Below, piece by piece: positions 32,821 to 40,487 of a DNA stretch of 64,000 nucleotides. How positions within the stretch are numbered: the stretch's first letter is position 1; each line of letters opens with the position of its first letter. The position numbers and the translations under genes were made by a program. The notes under the pieces were generated by a model. That model was given only the letters and a program-made list of their open reading frames with translations. It was not told the DNA's origin and searched no databases. This DNA comes from JACVRW01 sp963826165 (GTDB taxonomy: Bacteria > Actinomycetota > Thermoleophilia > Solirubrobacterales > Thermoleophilaceae), in NCBI GenBank assembly GCA_963826165.1, contig CAWGWC010000002.1, forward strand, positions 1-64,000. The letters run 5' to 3'.

Positions 32821-33704
32821 GCGGCTCGCCGCGCCTGCTCCTGGGAGCCGACACGCTGTGCTGGCACCTGCGGCTCGAGACCGGTGACATCACGCTGGAG
32901 GAAGTCCTCGAGGAGGCGGCGGAGGCCGGCGCCCGTTACCTGCAGCTGACCCTCCACCACGCCCGCGATCGCAGCGTGGGCGAGCTCGAGCAGCTGGCCG
33001 CGCGGGCGGCCGGCCTCGATCTGAAGGTGTTCGCCTCCGGAGACTTCCTGGGCGGCGCTCGATTCGGCGATCACCCCGATGAGGCCCGCTCGAGAGTCGA
33101 GGGCTGGCTAGAGCGGGCGGTGGCGCTCGGCAGCCCGCTGCTCAGGGTCACCTCCGGCTTCTACCGGGCCGACCTGGCCACCCAGCCGGACGCGATCGAG
33201 GCGGAGCGCCGCTGGGTGATCGAGGCGATGCTCTCGTCGGTCCCGGTCGCACGCGAGGCGGGGGTGGTCATTGCCCTCGAGAATCACGCGGACTTCTCCG
33301 TCGCCGAGTATCGCTCGATCGTCGAGACCGTGGCCGACGACCGCGTGAGGGTCTTCCTCGACGTGATCAATCCGATCGCCGCGCTCGAGGATCCGGTGCC
33401 CGTGGTGCGCGCCCTCGCGCCGTTCGCGGTCGCCGGCCACGTGAAGGACTTCGAGCTCGAGTCGATCCAGACCGAGGGCGGCTATCACCGCCGCGGCTTC
33501 TCGGTGCTCTACCGCTACCCCGGCGAGGGCGCAGCCGGCCTCGAGGCGATCTGGGCCGCCCTGGCCGAGGGGCTCGACGGGCGCGAGCTGCCGCTCGCGG
33601 TAGAGGGACTCGACAACCGCGGCGACGTGCGCGACCAGGCGCAGCGGCTGCGAGCGAGCTTCGAGCACCTGCGGGCACTCGAGCATGCGCCGGCCGGCGC
33701 CTGA
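32817..33704 (+). CDS. sugar phosphate isomerase/epimerase-like TIM barrel
   Basis: The 295-residue protein matches the AP-endonuclease-2/xylose-isomerase-like TIM barrel family. Metal-site candidates are Glu in VVIALENHADFS, Asp in VFLDVINP, His in VAGHVKDFE and Glu in LAVEGLDN, in the order expected for this family (E-D-H-E). Related enzymes include inosose dehydratase, hydroxypyruvate isomerase and 3-keto-glycoside isomerases. It is the last gene of the importer operon (GTGA overlap). With Gfo/Idh and SDR neighbours, a keto-sugar or keto-polyol substrate is a reasonable inference. Confidence 0.82.
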   Translation: MSGSPRLLLGADTLCWHLRLETGDITLEEVLEEAAEAGARYLQLTLHHARDRSVGELEQLAARAAGLDLKVFASGDFLGGARFGDHPDEARSRVEGWLERAVALGSPLLRVTSGFYRADLATQPDAIEAERRWVIEAMLSSVPVAREAGVVIALENHADFSVAEYRSIVETVADDRVRVFLDVINPIAALEDPVPVVRALAPFAVAGHVKDFELESIQTEGGYHRRGFSVLYRYPGEGAAGLEAIWAALAEGLDGRELPLAVEGLDNRGDVRDQAQRLRASFEHLRALEHAPAGA

Positions 33705-33734
33705 CCGCCGCAGGGCCTGCGCCGGCCCTCCGCG

Positions 33735-34592
33735 TTGACGAACAGCGGCTTCGTCCTCGGCACGCTGTCCGCCGTCGCGTGGGGTACCGCCGACGTCTTC
33801 GTCACCTATCTGTCCCGCCGTGTGGGGTTCTTCCGGACGCTGTTCCTGACGCAGGTCTTCGGAGTCGTGCTGCTGGTGATCGTCGCTTTGGCGCTGGACG
33901 GCCTGCCCGGCCCGTCAACCGCCCAGGTGCTCACGCTCCTCGCACTCGGCCCCGTGGCGGTGGCGGCCTACGGAGGCTTCTACCGGGCGCTCGAGCTGGG
34001 GCCGATCGCCATCGTCAGCCCAATCGCCTCGGCCAACGGGGCGGTGGTGGTGCTGCTCGCTGTGCTGGTGCTGGGCGAGTCGCTGAGCGCGGTCCAGGCT
34101 GTGGGTTGCCTGCTCGTGCTCGGCTTCATCGTGCTCGCGGCGCTGGAGCCCAAGGCGGCGACCGCGGAAGGAGGTTCGAGCGGCGTGCGCATGGCACTGA
34201 TCGCCTCCACGGCCTTCGGCGGCTATCTGTTCGTGCTGGCCACGATCTCCGAGGACCTCGGCTGGCTCGTGCCCATCCTCATTGCGCGCTCGATCACCGT
34301 CGGCATCCTCGCCACCGTGGCGGTCGCGCGGCGGCCCCCGGCCTACGGCAAGCTCGGACGCGTGGGTGTCCTGGGTTGCCTGTGCGCCGGGATGCTCGAC
34401 GCCTGCGGCTACCTCGTGTTCAACCGGGGGGCCGAGATCGGCGAGGTGGCGATCACCAGCGCAGCGGCGTCGGCCTACCCTGTCATCCCCATCGTGGTCG
34501 GCCTGGTGGCTCTGCGTGAGCGGGTGGCCGTGCACCAGCTGGTGGGAGTGGCGGGCGTGCTGGCGGGCATGGTCGTGCTCTCGCTCGGCTGA
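33735..34592 (+). CDS. DMT-family (EamA) transporter
   Basis: This 285-residue protein has ten predicted membrane segments in two homologous EamA halves (ALELGPIAIVSPIASANGAVVV in the first, GAEIGEVAITSAAASAYPVIPI in the second). Such transporters usually export amino acids or metabolites. The start is TTG at 33735, chosen because the first helix begins directly after it. It follows the catabolic operon by 30 bases and may be read with it. Its 3' end is 8 bases from a degenerate minus-strand gene. Confidence 0.82.
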   Translation: MTNSGFVLGTLSAVAWGTADVFVTYLSRRVGFFRTLFLTQVFGVVLLVIVALALDGLPGPSTAQVLTLLALGPVAVAAYGGFYRALELGPIAIVSPIASANGAVVVLLAVLVLGESLSAVQAVGCLLVLGFIVLAALEPKAATAEGGSSGVRMALIASTAFGGYLFVLATISEDLGWLVPILIARSITVGILATVAVARRPPAYGKLGRVGVLGCLCAGMLDACGYLVFNRGAEIGEVAITSAAASAYPVIPIVVGLVALRERVAVHQLVGVAGVLAGMVVLSLG

Positions 34593-34599
34593 GGTGTCA

Positions 34600-34814
34600 T
34601 CACCCGCCACCACCGTTGCCGCCGCCTCCACCCCCACCGCCATCTCCTCCGCCGCCGATGCCGAGGTCGTGCGCGCCGAACGCGGCAGCACGCTTCGGAC
34701 GACAAGCTCCTTGACGGCCAGCCTGAACGATTCGGCCGCCAGGCCTTCGCCGACGTAGTTCAGCACGTGCCACTCAGGCGCTGTCAGGTCCGATTTCAAG
34801 GCGGGCCGTTCCAT
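34600..34814 (-). pseudogene. degenerate short gene with glycine-rich C-terminal tail (frameshifted)
   Basis: Directly after the stop of the SDR gene, an ATG (34814) opens a credible start, with LTAPEWHVLNYVGEGLAAE and SFRLAVKELVVRSVL. That frame then degenerates. Another frame, offset by one missing base, reads RAAAFGAHDLGIGGGG and a run of Gly with Asp and Asn, ending at a double TGA (34602-34597). Glycine-rich tails like this end some membrane proteins with a small cytoplasmic domain. The total length of 215 bases is not a multiple of three, which agrees with a frameshift or internal deletion. It could be an error in the sequence. Confidence 0.4.
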
Positions 34815-35567
34815 CTAGGCCAGAAATCCGCCGTCCACCGTGAGCGTCGTGCCGGTGGTGAACGACGAGGCGCTGGACAGCAGCCACACCGCGGCTTCGG
34901 CCACCTCCTCGGCCCGGCCGAAGCGCCCGAGCGGATGCTGCCGGCGCAGGCGCTCGCGCTCCTCCTCGCCCGGCAGCTCGGCGGTCATCCCCGCGTCGAT
35001 CACGCCGGGGGCGAGGCAGTTGGCGCGCACGCCGTGAGCGGCGTACTCCACGGCGATGGTCTGCGTGAGCATCTCCACGCCGGCCTTGGAGGCGTTGTAG
35101 GCCACGTCCTCGGGCCAGGCGCGTGTAGCCGCGACGGAGCTGAAGTTGACGATCGCGCCGGCCTCGGCCGCCACCAGGTGGGGGAGAGCGAAGCGGCAGC
35201 AGTAGAAGGCGCCCGACAGGTTCACCGCCAGCGTCCGGTCCCATTCGCCCAGCTCCATCTCGCCGGTGGGCGCCCAGGCGCAGTCCACGGCGGCGGCGGT
35301 TACCAGGCCATCCAGCCCGCCGAGGCCGGCGGCGACCTCGCCCACCGCGTGCTCCACCGTCGCGGCGTCGGACACGTCGGCCGCGGCCACCACCGTGTCC
35401 ACCGCCTGAGAGCGCAGCTCCTGTGCAGCCCGATCCAGCGTGTCGCGCGTCCTCCCCAACAGGCCGATCGCCGCGCCCTCGCTCGCCGCGGCAGCAGCCA
35501 CCGCGAAGCCGAGACCCCGCCCCGCGCCGGTCACGAGGACCCGTCGTCCCTCGAGCCGCCCGCTCAC
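34815..35567 (-). CDS. short-chain dehydrogenase/reductase
   Basis: This 250-residue classical SDR has TGAGRGLG at residues 13-20 and catalytic Ser144, Tyr157 and Lys161 (AYNASK). The NNAG motif is replaced by TAAAV. The start overlaps the IclR stop by 4 bases. It closes the minus-strand arm of the sugar island (binding protein, permeases, IclR, SDR), and so likely oxidises the imported sugar or its acid. Confidence 0.85.
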   Translation of the reverse strand: MSGRLEGRRVLVTGAGRGLGFAVAAAAASEGAAIGLLGRTRDTLDRAAQELRSQAVDTVVAAADVSDAATVEHAVGEVAAGLGGLDGLVTAAAVDCAWAPTGEMELGEWDRTLAVNLSGAFYCCRFALPHLVAAEAGAIVNFSSVAATRAWPEDVAYNASKAGVEMLTQTIAVEYAAHGVRANCLAPGVIDAGMTAELPGEEERERLRRQHPLGRFGRAEEVAEAAVWLLSSASSFTTGTTLTVDGGFLA

Positions 35568-36367
35568 GCCGGCTGCTCGCTCGCGGGTCGGGTCACGGGG
35601 CCGAGGGCCTTGTCGATGACGCCGCGGATCCGCTCCGCCACGCTCTCCAGCTGCGCCGTGTCGGTGCGCATCGCCACCGCGGCCACGCTCACGCCGCCGG
35701 ATGGGCTGCGTCCCGAGTCGAGGAACAGCGGGAAGGCGATGCAGTTCACGCCGAGCTCGCTCTCCTCGCGATCGAGCGCGTAGCCGCGCTCCCGGGTCAG
35801 CCGCAGGTCGTCGGCCAGCGCGCGAGCAGAGACCAGCGTGTTGCGGGTTCGCTTCTCCAGCGGGCCGTGGCGGGCCACGAACTCGCGCACCGAGTCCTCG
35901 TCACTGAGCACGTGGGCCAGCATGGCCTTGCCCACGCCGGTGGAGTGCGCGGGGTTGCGGCCTCCGATGCGCGAGCTCATCGTGATGCCCTGTCCGGTGG
36001 GCTCGATCTTGGCGAGATACACCACCTCGGCCCCCTCGAGCTCCGCGTAGTGCGCGGTCTCCGACAGCCAGTCGGAGAGGGTCTGGAGCACGGGGCGGAC
36101 GAGGTCGACCTCGTCGCGGCGCTCGTGGTAGTCGAAGGCGATGCGCACCAGCTCGCTGCCCAGCCGGTAGCGGCCACGCTCGTCCTGCTCGGCGAAGCCC
36201 GCCCGCCGCAGTGCCGCGAGCGCTCGGTGTGTGCTCGACTTGGGCGCCCCCAGCTGGCGCGAGAGCGCCTCCAGCGAGACGCCCGACGAGTGTCCCGCCA
36301 GCTTCTTGAGCGTGTCCAGCACGCGGTCGGAGCCGGTGAGCGCGGCGGTGCCGTCCTTGCCCGCCAT
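35564..36367 (-). CDS. IclR-family transcriptional regulator
   Basis: The 267-residue protein has the winged helix at about residues 10-70 (VLDTLKKLAGHSSGVSLEAL, LGAPKSSTHRALAAL) and an effector domain with YLAKIEPTG, NPAHSTGVGKAMLAHV and ELGVNCIAFPLFLD. It sits between the permease gene and an SDR gene in one operon. The palindrome at 39440-39454 in the divergent control region of this island is a plausible binding site. It is distinct from the IclR protein at 24009. Confidence 0.87.
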   Translation of the reverse strand: MAGKDGTAALTGSDRVLDTLKKLAGHSSGVSLEALSRQLGAPKSSTHRALAALRRAGFAEQDERGRYRLGSELVRIAFDYHERRDEVDLVRPVLQTLSDWLSETAHYAELEGAEVVYLAKIEPTGQGITMSSRIGGRNPAHSTGVGKAMLAHVLSDEDSVREFVARHGPLEKRTRNTLVSARALADDLRLTRERGYALDREESELGVNCIAFPLFLDSGRSPSGGVSVAAVAMRTDTAQLESVAERIRGVIDKALGPVTRPASEQPA

Positions 36368-36370
36368 CGC

Positions 36371-37198
36371 CTAGCGACCGATCCCCGCGGCCACCGCGCG
36401 GACGAGGTGGCGCTGGAAGATGAGGTAGACGCCGATCACCGGCAGCGTCGAGATGAACAGACCGGCCATGAGCGCGGTGGGATCGAGATTGAAGCGGCCC
36501 TGCAGCTGGAGAACGCCCACCGTGAGGGTCTTGGTGCTCTCGCTCGGAAGCAGCAGCAGCGCGAAGATGAACTCGTTCCAGGCCCACAGGAAGTTGAAGA
36601 TCACCAGTGTGGCCAGGGCGGGTCGGGCGAGCGGCAGCATCACCCGGAAGAAGACGCTGTGGGGGTTGGCGCCGTCGAGGCGGGCAGCATCCACCATCTC
36701 GTCGGGCACGCCCCGGAAGTAGGCGGTCATCAGGTAGACGTTGAAGGGAAGGTTCACAGCGCTGTAGATGAGGATCACCGACCAGTGGGTGTCGTAGAGG
36801 CCCAGGTCGACCATCTCGACGTACAGCGGCACGAGCAGGATCAGAGGCGGGACCGCGATCCAGGCCAGCACGAACAGGTAGACCGCTCCGCGTGGCCGCC
36901 AGCGCAGCTTCGAGAACGAGTAGCCGGCCATCGAGGCCACGACGATCGACAGCAGCACGGTGCCCGTCACGACCCACAGCGAGTTGACCATGTAGGTCGG
37001 GATGCTGGCGCCCTCCCAGGCGCGCTGAATGGTGTCGAAGGAGAACACCGACGGCAACCCCACCTTGGAGTCGTCGTAATCCGCGTTGCTGCGAAAGGCG
37101 TTCGAGGCCATGAAGTACAGAGGGAAGAGGGCCGAGGCGGAGATGAGGGCCATGCCCAGCACCACCGGGGTGCGCTTCCAGCCCTCGCGGCGACTCAC
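36371..37198 (-). CDS. sugar ABC transporter permease (MalG-type)
   Basis: The 275-residue protein has six membrane helices and the EAA motif around VDAARLDGANPHSVFFRVMLPLARPAL (shown here in pieces: DAARLDGAN, RVMLPL). Its C-terminal region is typical of carbohydrate uptake transporter-1 (CUT1) permeases. The GTG at 37198 overlaps the stop of the other permease, so the two are coupled. The open frame extends upstream as a shadow only. It pairs with 37195-38061. Confidence 0.88.
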   Translation of the reverse strand: MSRREGWKRTPVVLGMALISASALFPLYFMASNAFRSNADYDDSKVGLPSVFSFDTIQRAWEGASIPTYMVNSLWVVTGTVLLSIVVASMAGYSFSKLRWRPRGAVYLFVLAWIAVPPLILLVPLYVEMVDLGLYDTHWSVILIYSAVNLPFNVYLMTAYFRGVPDEMVDAARLDGANPHSVFFRVMLPLARPALATLVIFNFLWAWNEFIFALLLLPSESTKTLTVGVLQLQGRFNLDPTALMAGLFISTLPVIGVYLIFQRHLVRAVAAGIGR

Positions 37199-38061
37199 GC
37201 GCCGCTCCGGGTGAGGATGCGGATCTGAAGCGCGCCGATCGAGGCGGCGATCAGGGTGAGCACCACGCCGATGGCACAGGCGTAGCCGCTGTTGCCGAGC
37301 GCGAACGCCTCTTTGTAGATCATGAACTCGGTCACGTAGGTGTCGAATCCGGGCGCGCCGTTGGTGATCACGTAGATGTAGGCGAACATGAACGCGAAGG
37401 CGGTGACGGTGCTGGTGACCAGGACCAGCTCCATCACCCGCTTGAGGTTGGGCGCGACGATCGAGAAGAGGATCCGCGTGGGCCGCGCGCCGTCCATGCG
37501 AGCCGCCTCGGTGAGCGCGGGGTCGAGTGCGCTCATGCCGGCGAGATAGATCAGCGTGTTGTAGCCGAAGTTGGCCCACACGAGCACCAGCAGCACGGCG
37601 GGGATCGAGGTGCTGGCGCTCCCCAGCCAGTCCTTCTCAAGCGAGGAGAGTCCCACAGTGCCGAGCAGCGAGTTGAGCGGGCCATTCAGGCGAAAGACCA
37701 CCTGAGCCACGAGCCCGACCACCACGGTGGAGATCACCGCGGGCAGGAAGAAGGTGGAGCGAAAGAAGCGCCAGCCCGGGATGCGCTCGTGGATCAGCCA
37801 GGCCAGCACCATCGGCACCACCACCTGGATCGGAACAGAGAGCGCGAACAGGGCGTTGTTGCGCAGCGAGGTGCGGAACACCGGATCGTCCACCAGCTCG
37901 GTGAAGTTGTCGACGCCGATCCAGGTGGGCGCCTCGATCCCGTCCCACTCGGTGAACGCGTGATAGACCACGCTGCCCAGGGGATAGGCGATGAAGGCCA
38001 GGACCAGGGCCAACGCCGGGAGGACGTAGACGACCCCCCACAGCCGGTCACGGTTGGCCAC
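37195..38061 (-). CDS. sugar ABC transporter permease (MalF-type)
   Basis: This 288-residue six-helix permease has the EAA loop LTEAARMDGARPTRILFSIV and belongs to the CUT1 sugar permease group. It is shorter than E. coli MalF because it lacks the large periplasmic loop, as is usual in actinobacteria. It follows the binding-protein gene by 6 bases and overlaps the second permease gene by 4. The ATPase for this importer is encoded on the divergent arm at 40487. Confidence 0.88.
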   Translation of the reverse strand: MANRDRLWGVVYVLPALALVLAFIAYPLGSVVYHAFTEWDGIEAPTWIGVDNFTELVDDPVFRTSLRNNALFALSVPIQVVVPMVLAWLIHERIPGWRFFRSTFFLPAVISTVVVGLVAQVVFRLNGPLNSLLGTVGLSSLEKDWLGSASTSIPAVLLVLVWANFGYNTLIYLAGMSALDPALTEAARMDGARPTRILFSIVAPNLKRVMELVLVTSTVTAFAFMFAYIYVITNGAPGFDTYVTEFMIYKEAFALGNSGYACAIGVVLTLIAASIGALQIRILTRSGA

Positions 38062-38067
38062 GGCCGT

Positions 38068-39411
38068 CTACTCGAGCGTCGGGAGCTGCTCGTCCATCGA
38101 CTGCATGGCCTCCTCGGGCGTCTTCTTCCCGGACAGTGCCTGCTGCAATTCCTTGTAGTAGGTCAGCGCCACCGGAACGGGGATCACGCTGTCGAGCACC
38201 GGCATGGCCGGATCCTGCGAGGCGTCGACGAAGAACTGCACGAACTCGTCCTCCACCAGGCTCTCGTCGACTCCCTTCAGCGCCGGCGGCGTGCCGAGGG
38301 TGGTAAGCAGCTCGCCGGCGGCCGTCTTGTCGCTGGCGACCTTTATGAACTCCCACGCCAGACCTGGGTTGTCGGACTGCTTGGTCACGACGTAGTTGTA
38401 GAACGCGTTGCCCACCGAGCGCCCGGCAAGCGGGCCATCGGAGGACTCGGGGATGGGCATGATGCCGAGGTCCTTGCCCAGCTTCTTCTTGAAGTCGGGG
38501 ATCACCGCCGGGTACATGAGCACCATCGCGCTCTTCTTCGAGGTGAAGTCGGAGTTGGCGTCGAAGTTCTCGCGCGTGGACGCGTCCTTGTTGAGGCAGC
38601 CCTGCTCGCGCAGGTCCACGAGCTGCTGGAGCGGGTCCACGAGCTTCGGGTCGGCGTACTTGAGCTCCCCGTCGTTGACGGCGGCCACGTCGCCGTCGTC
38701 GAAATAGGAGCCGTACATGAGCGTCACCCAGTTGTCGGTCGAGTAGCCGTCGCGGTCACCGAAGGTGATGGGCGTGACGCCGGTCTTCTTCAGCGCGTCG
38801 CAGGCGCTCGAGAGGTCGTCCCAGGTGGCGATCGGCGCCTCCACGCCGGCCTCCTTGAACATGGCCTTGTTGTAGAAGAGACCGTAGGTGCCGAAGTCCT
38901 GGGGCACGGCGATGATGGCGTTCTTGCCGCCGTCGCAGTCGAGGTCCTTGCAGGACAGGTCCATCCCGGAGAGCGAGTCGAAGAAGCCGGGCGTCTTGTC
39001 GAAGTAGGGGTTGAGCTCGAGCAGCTGGTTCTCGTAGGGCGTGGTGTAGCCGCCGGAGTAGAAGAGCATCATGTCCGGTGCTCGCTCGGCCTGGAACGCG
39101 GCCTGGAGCTTGGCCGCCACCTGCTCGTTGTCGGTCGACAGCAGCGTGATCTTCACGTCCGAGCCCTTGTTCTCGGCCTTGAAGCGGTCGATTTGCGAGT
39201 CGAGCCACTCGCGGTACGGCGTCCCCGGTGTGGCTCCGGCGAAGTTGCCGCCGACCCACAGCTCGAGCGTGCCCGGCTTGGCCTTTGCGGTCTCCCCCGA
39301 CGAACCGGAATCCGAGCTCGAGCCGGAGTCGTCGTCGTCGCCTCCACAGGCGCCCGCGAACAGGGCGAGAGCAGTGACGAGCAGGACGGTGAGGATCCGC
39401 AGCGGGGGCAT
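38068..39411 (-). CDS. sugar ABC transporter substrate-binding lipoprotein
   Basis: The 447-residue protein begins MPPLRILTVLLVTALALF with lipobox FAGACGG, then an acidic Ser/Gly linker and a carbohydrate-binding type 1 (SBP_bac_1) fold with LELWVGGNFAG, YSGGYTTPYENQ and DGYSTDNWV. It is an exported lipoprotein that presents an oligosaccharide or sugar acid to the permeases. I took the ATG at 39411 with AGGAGG six bases upstream; an ATG at 39468 would put 19 charged residues before the signal sequence. It leads the minus-strand arm of the island. Confidence 0.87.
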   Translation of the reverse strand: MPPLRILTVLLVTALALFAGACGGDDDDSGSSSDSGSSGETAKAKPGTLELWVGGNFAGATPGTPYREWLDSQIDRFKAENKGSDVKITLLSTDNEQVAAKLQAAFQAERAPDMMLFYSGGYTTPYENQLLELNPYFDKTPGFFDSLSGMDLSCKDLDCDGGKNAIIAVPQDFGTYGLFYNKAMFKEAGVEAPIATWDDLSSACDALKKTGVTPITFGDRDGYSTDNWVTLMYGSYFDDGDVAAVNDGELKYADPKLVDPLQQLVDLREQGCLNKDASTRENFDANSDFTSKKSAMVLMYPAVIPDFKKKLGKDLGIMPIPESSDGPLAGRSVGNAFYNYVVTKQSDNPGLAWEFIKVASDKTAAGELLTTLGTPPALKGVDESLVEDEFVQFFVDASQDPAMPVLDSVIPVPVALTYYKELQQALSGKKTPEEAMQSMDEQLPTLE

Positions 39412-39439
39412 CTTCCCTCCTTCGATGACCTGACGGGCG

Positions 39440-39454
39440 TTCCGGATAACGGAA
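39440..39454. promoter_or_regulatory. palindromic operator candidate in the sugar-island divergent promoter
   Basis: TTCCG and CGGAA form perfect 5-base arms around GATAA. A second near-palindrome (TTCGG CAT CCGGA) follows at 39461-39473. Both lie in the 113-base gap between the binding-protein gene (minus) and the zinc dehydrogenase gene (plus), so one regulator could control both arms. The IclR protein at 35564 is the natural candidate. Confidence 0.5.
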
Positions 39455-39524
39455 TACAGATTCGGCATCCGGACCGGTGCTATGCTCGCACACCGGTCGG
39501 GCCCACGTCAATCCCGGGGTGAGA

Positions 39525-40487
39525 ATGCAAGCGCTCGTCTGGCACGGAGGCCGAAATCTGGCGGTGGAGGAGCTGCCCGAGCCGGAGCCCGGTGAGGACG
39601 AGGTGGTCCTCGACGTGGGCCTCGCGGGCATCTGCGGATCCGACCTGCACCCCTTCAAGGGACACCACGGACCGCGCCGTCCCCCGCTGGTCCTCGGTCA
39701 CGAGGTGGTGGGCACGGTGCCTGACCTCCCCGGGCGCTGGTCGGTGTTCCCGCTCACCGTCTGCGGCCGCTGCGAGCACTGTCGTGGCGGCCGGGAGAAC
39801 CTGTGTGAGCAACGCCAGTTGCTGGGCCTGCATCGCCCCGGAGTATTCGCCGACCGCGTAGCCGTGCCGCGCGGGGCCCTGCTCGAGGTGCCCGAGGGGC
39901 TGAGCGATGCCCTGGCCGCACTGGTGGAGCCGCTGGCCGTGTGCGTGTCGGCGCTCGCGCCCGCGGGCGTGGGATCTGGCACGCGCATGCTGGTGGTGGG
40001 TTGCGGGCCGATCGGGCTCCTGTGCGTACACCTCGCCGCCCAGCGCGGCGCCGAGGTGCTGGCGGTCGATCCGGTCACGGCGCGGCGCATGCAGGCCCAG
40101 CGCCTCGGGGCTACGCGGGTGGTCGCCGATGCCGCCGAGGCGGACGGCTTCGATGCCGACCTGGCCGTCGACGCCGTAGGTGCCGAGCCCACCTGGCGGG
40201 CCGCCGTCGCGGGTACCCGCACCGGAGGGGAGATCGTGATCGTGGGCCTCGCCCAACAGGACGGTGGCATGCCGGTGGCCGAGCTGGTGCGGCGCAGCCT
40301 GCGCGTGCGCGGCCACTTCGCCTACACCCGCGCGGAGTTCGCCGAGGCGCTTGCCCTCCTGGCCGAGGATCGGCTGGCCACGGACTGGCTCGAGATCATG
40401 CCCCTCGAGGACGGCCTGGCCGCCTTCTCGCGACTGGCCGACGCGCCCGACGGCACGGCCAAGATCCTGCTGCAGCCGGGAAGCTGA
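39525..40487 (+). CDS. zinc-binding alcohol dehydrogenase (sorbitol/threonine/uronate-type MDR)
   Basis: This 320-residue medium-chain dehydrogenase has the catalytic zinc site (GICGSD Cys, LGHEVVG His-Glu, Glu in VEPLAV), the structural zinc cluster CGRCEHCRGGRENLC and the coenzyme motif VVGCGPIGLL. Such enzymes oxidise polyols, threonine, idonate or similar hydroxy acids with NAD(P). I used the ATG at 39525; GGGGTGAG is upstream, and the earlier ATG at 39477 lies within the operator region. It leads the plus arm and overlaps the next start by one base. Confidence 0.87.
   Translation: MQALVWHGGRNLAVEELPEPEPGEDEVVLDVGLAGICGSDLHPFKGHHGPRRPPLVLGHEVVGTVPDLPGRWSVFPLTVCGRCEHCRGGRENLCEQRQLLGLHRPGVFADRVAVPRGALLEVPEGLSDALAALVEPLAVCVSALAPAGVGSGTRMLVVGCGPIGLLCVHLAAQRGAEVLAVDPVTARRMQAQRLGATRVVADAAEADGFDADLAVDAVGAEPTWRAAVAGTRTGGEIVIVGLAQQDGGMPVAELVRRSLRVRGHFAYTRAEFAEALALLAEDRLATDWLEIMPLEDGLAAFSRLADAPDGTAKILLQPGS

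Noticed and set aside
35423..37228. Plus-strand frame of 601 codons
   Set aside because: It covers antisense IclR and permease genes and lacks any fold-like pattern; Gln/His/Gly-rich shadow.
37789..39522. Plus-strand frame of 577 codons with Val/Glu/His-rich repeats
   Set aside because: It is antisense to the permease and binding-protein genes, which have clear lipobox and EAA motifs.
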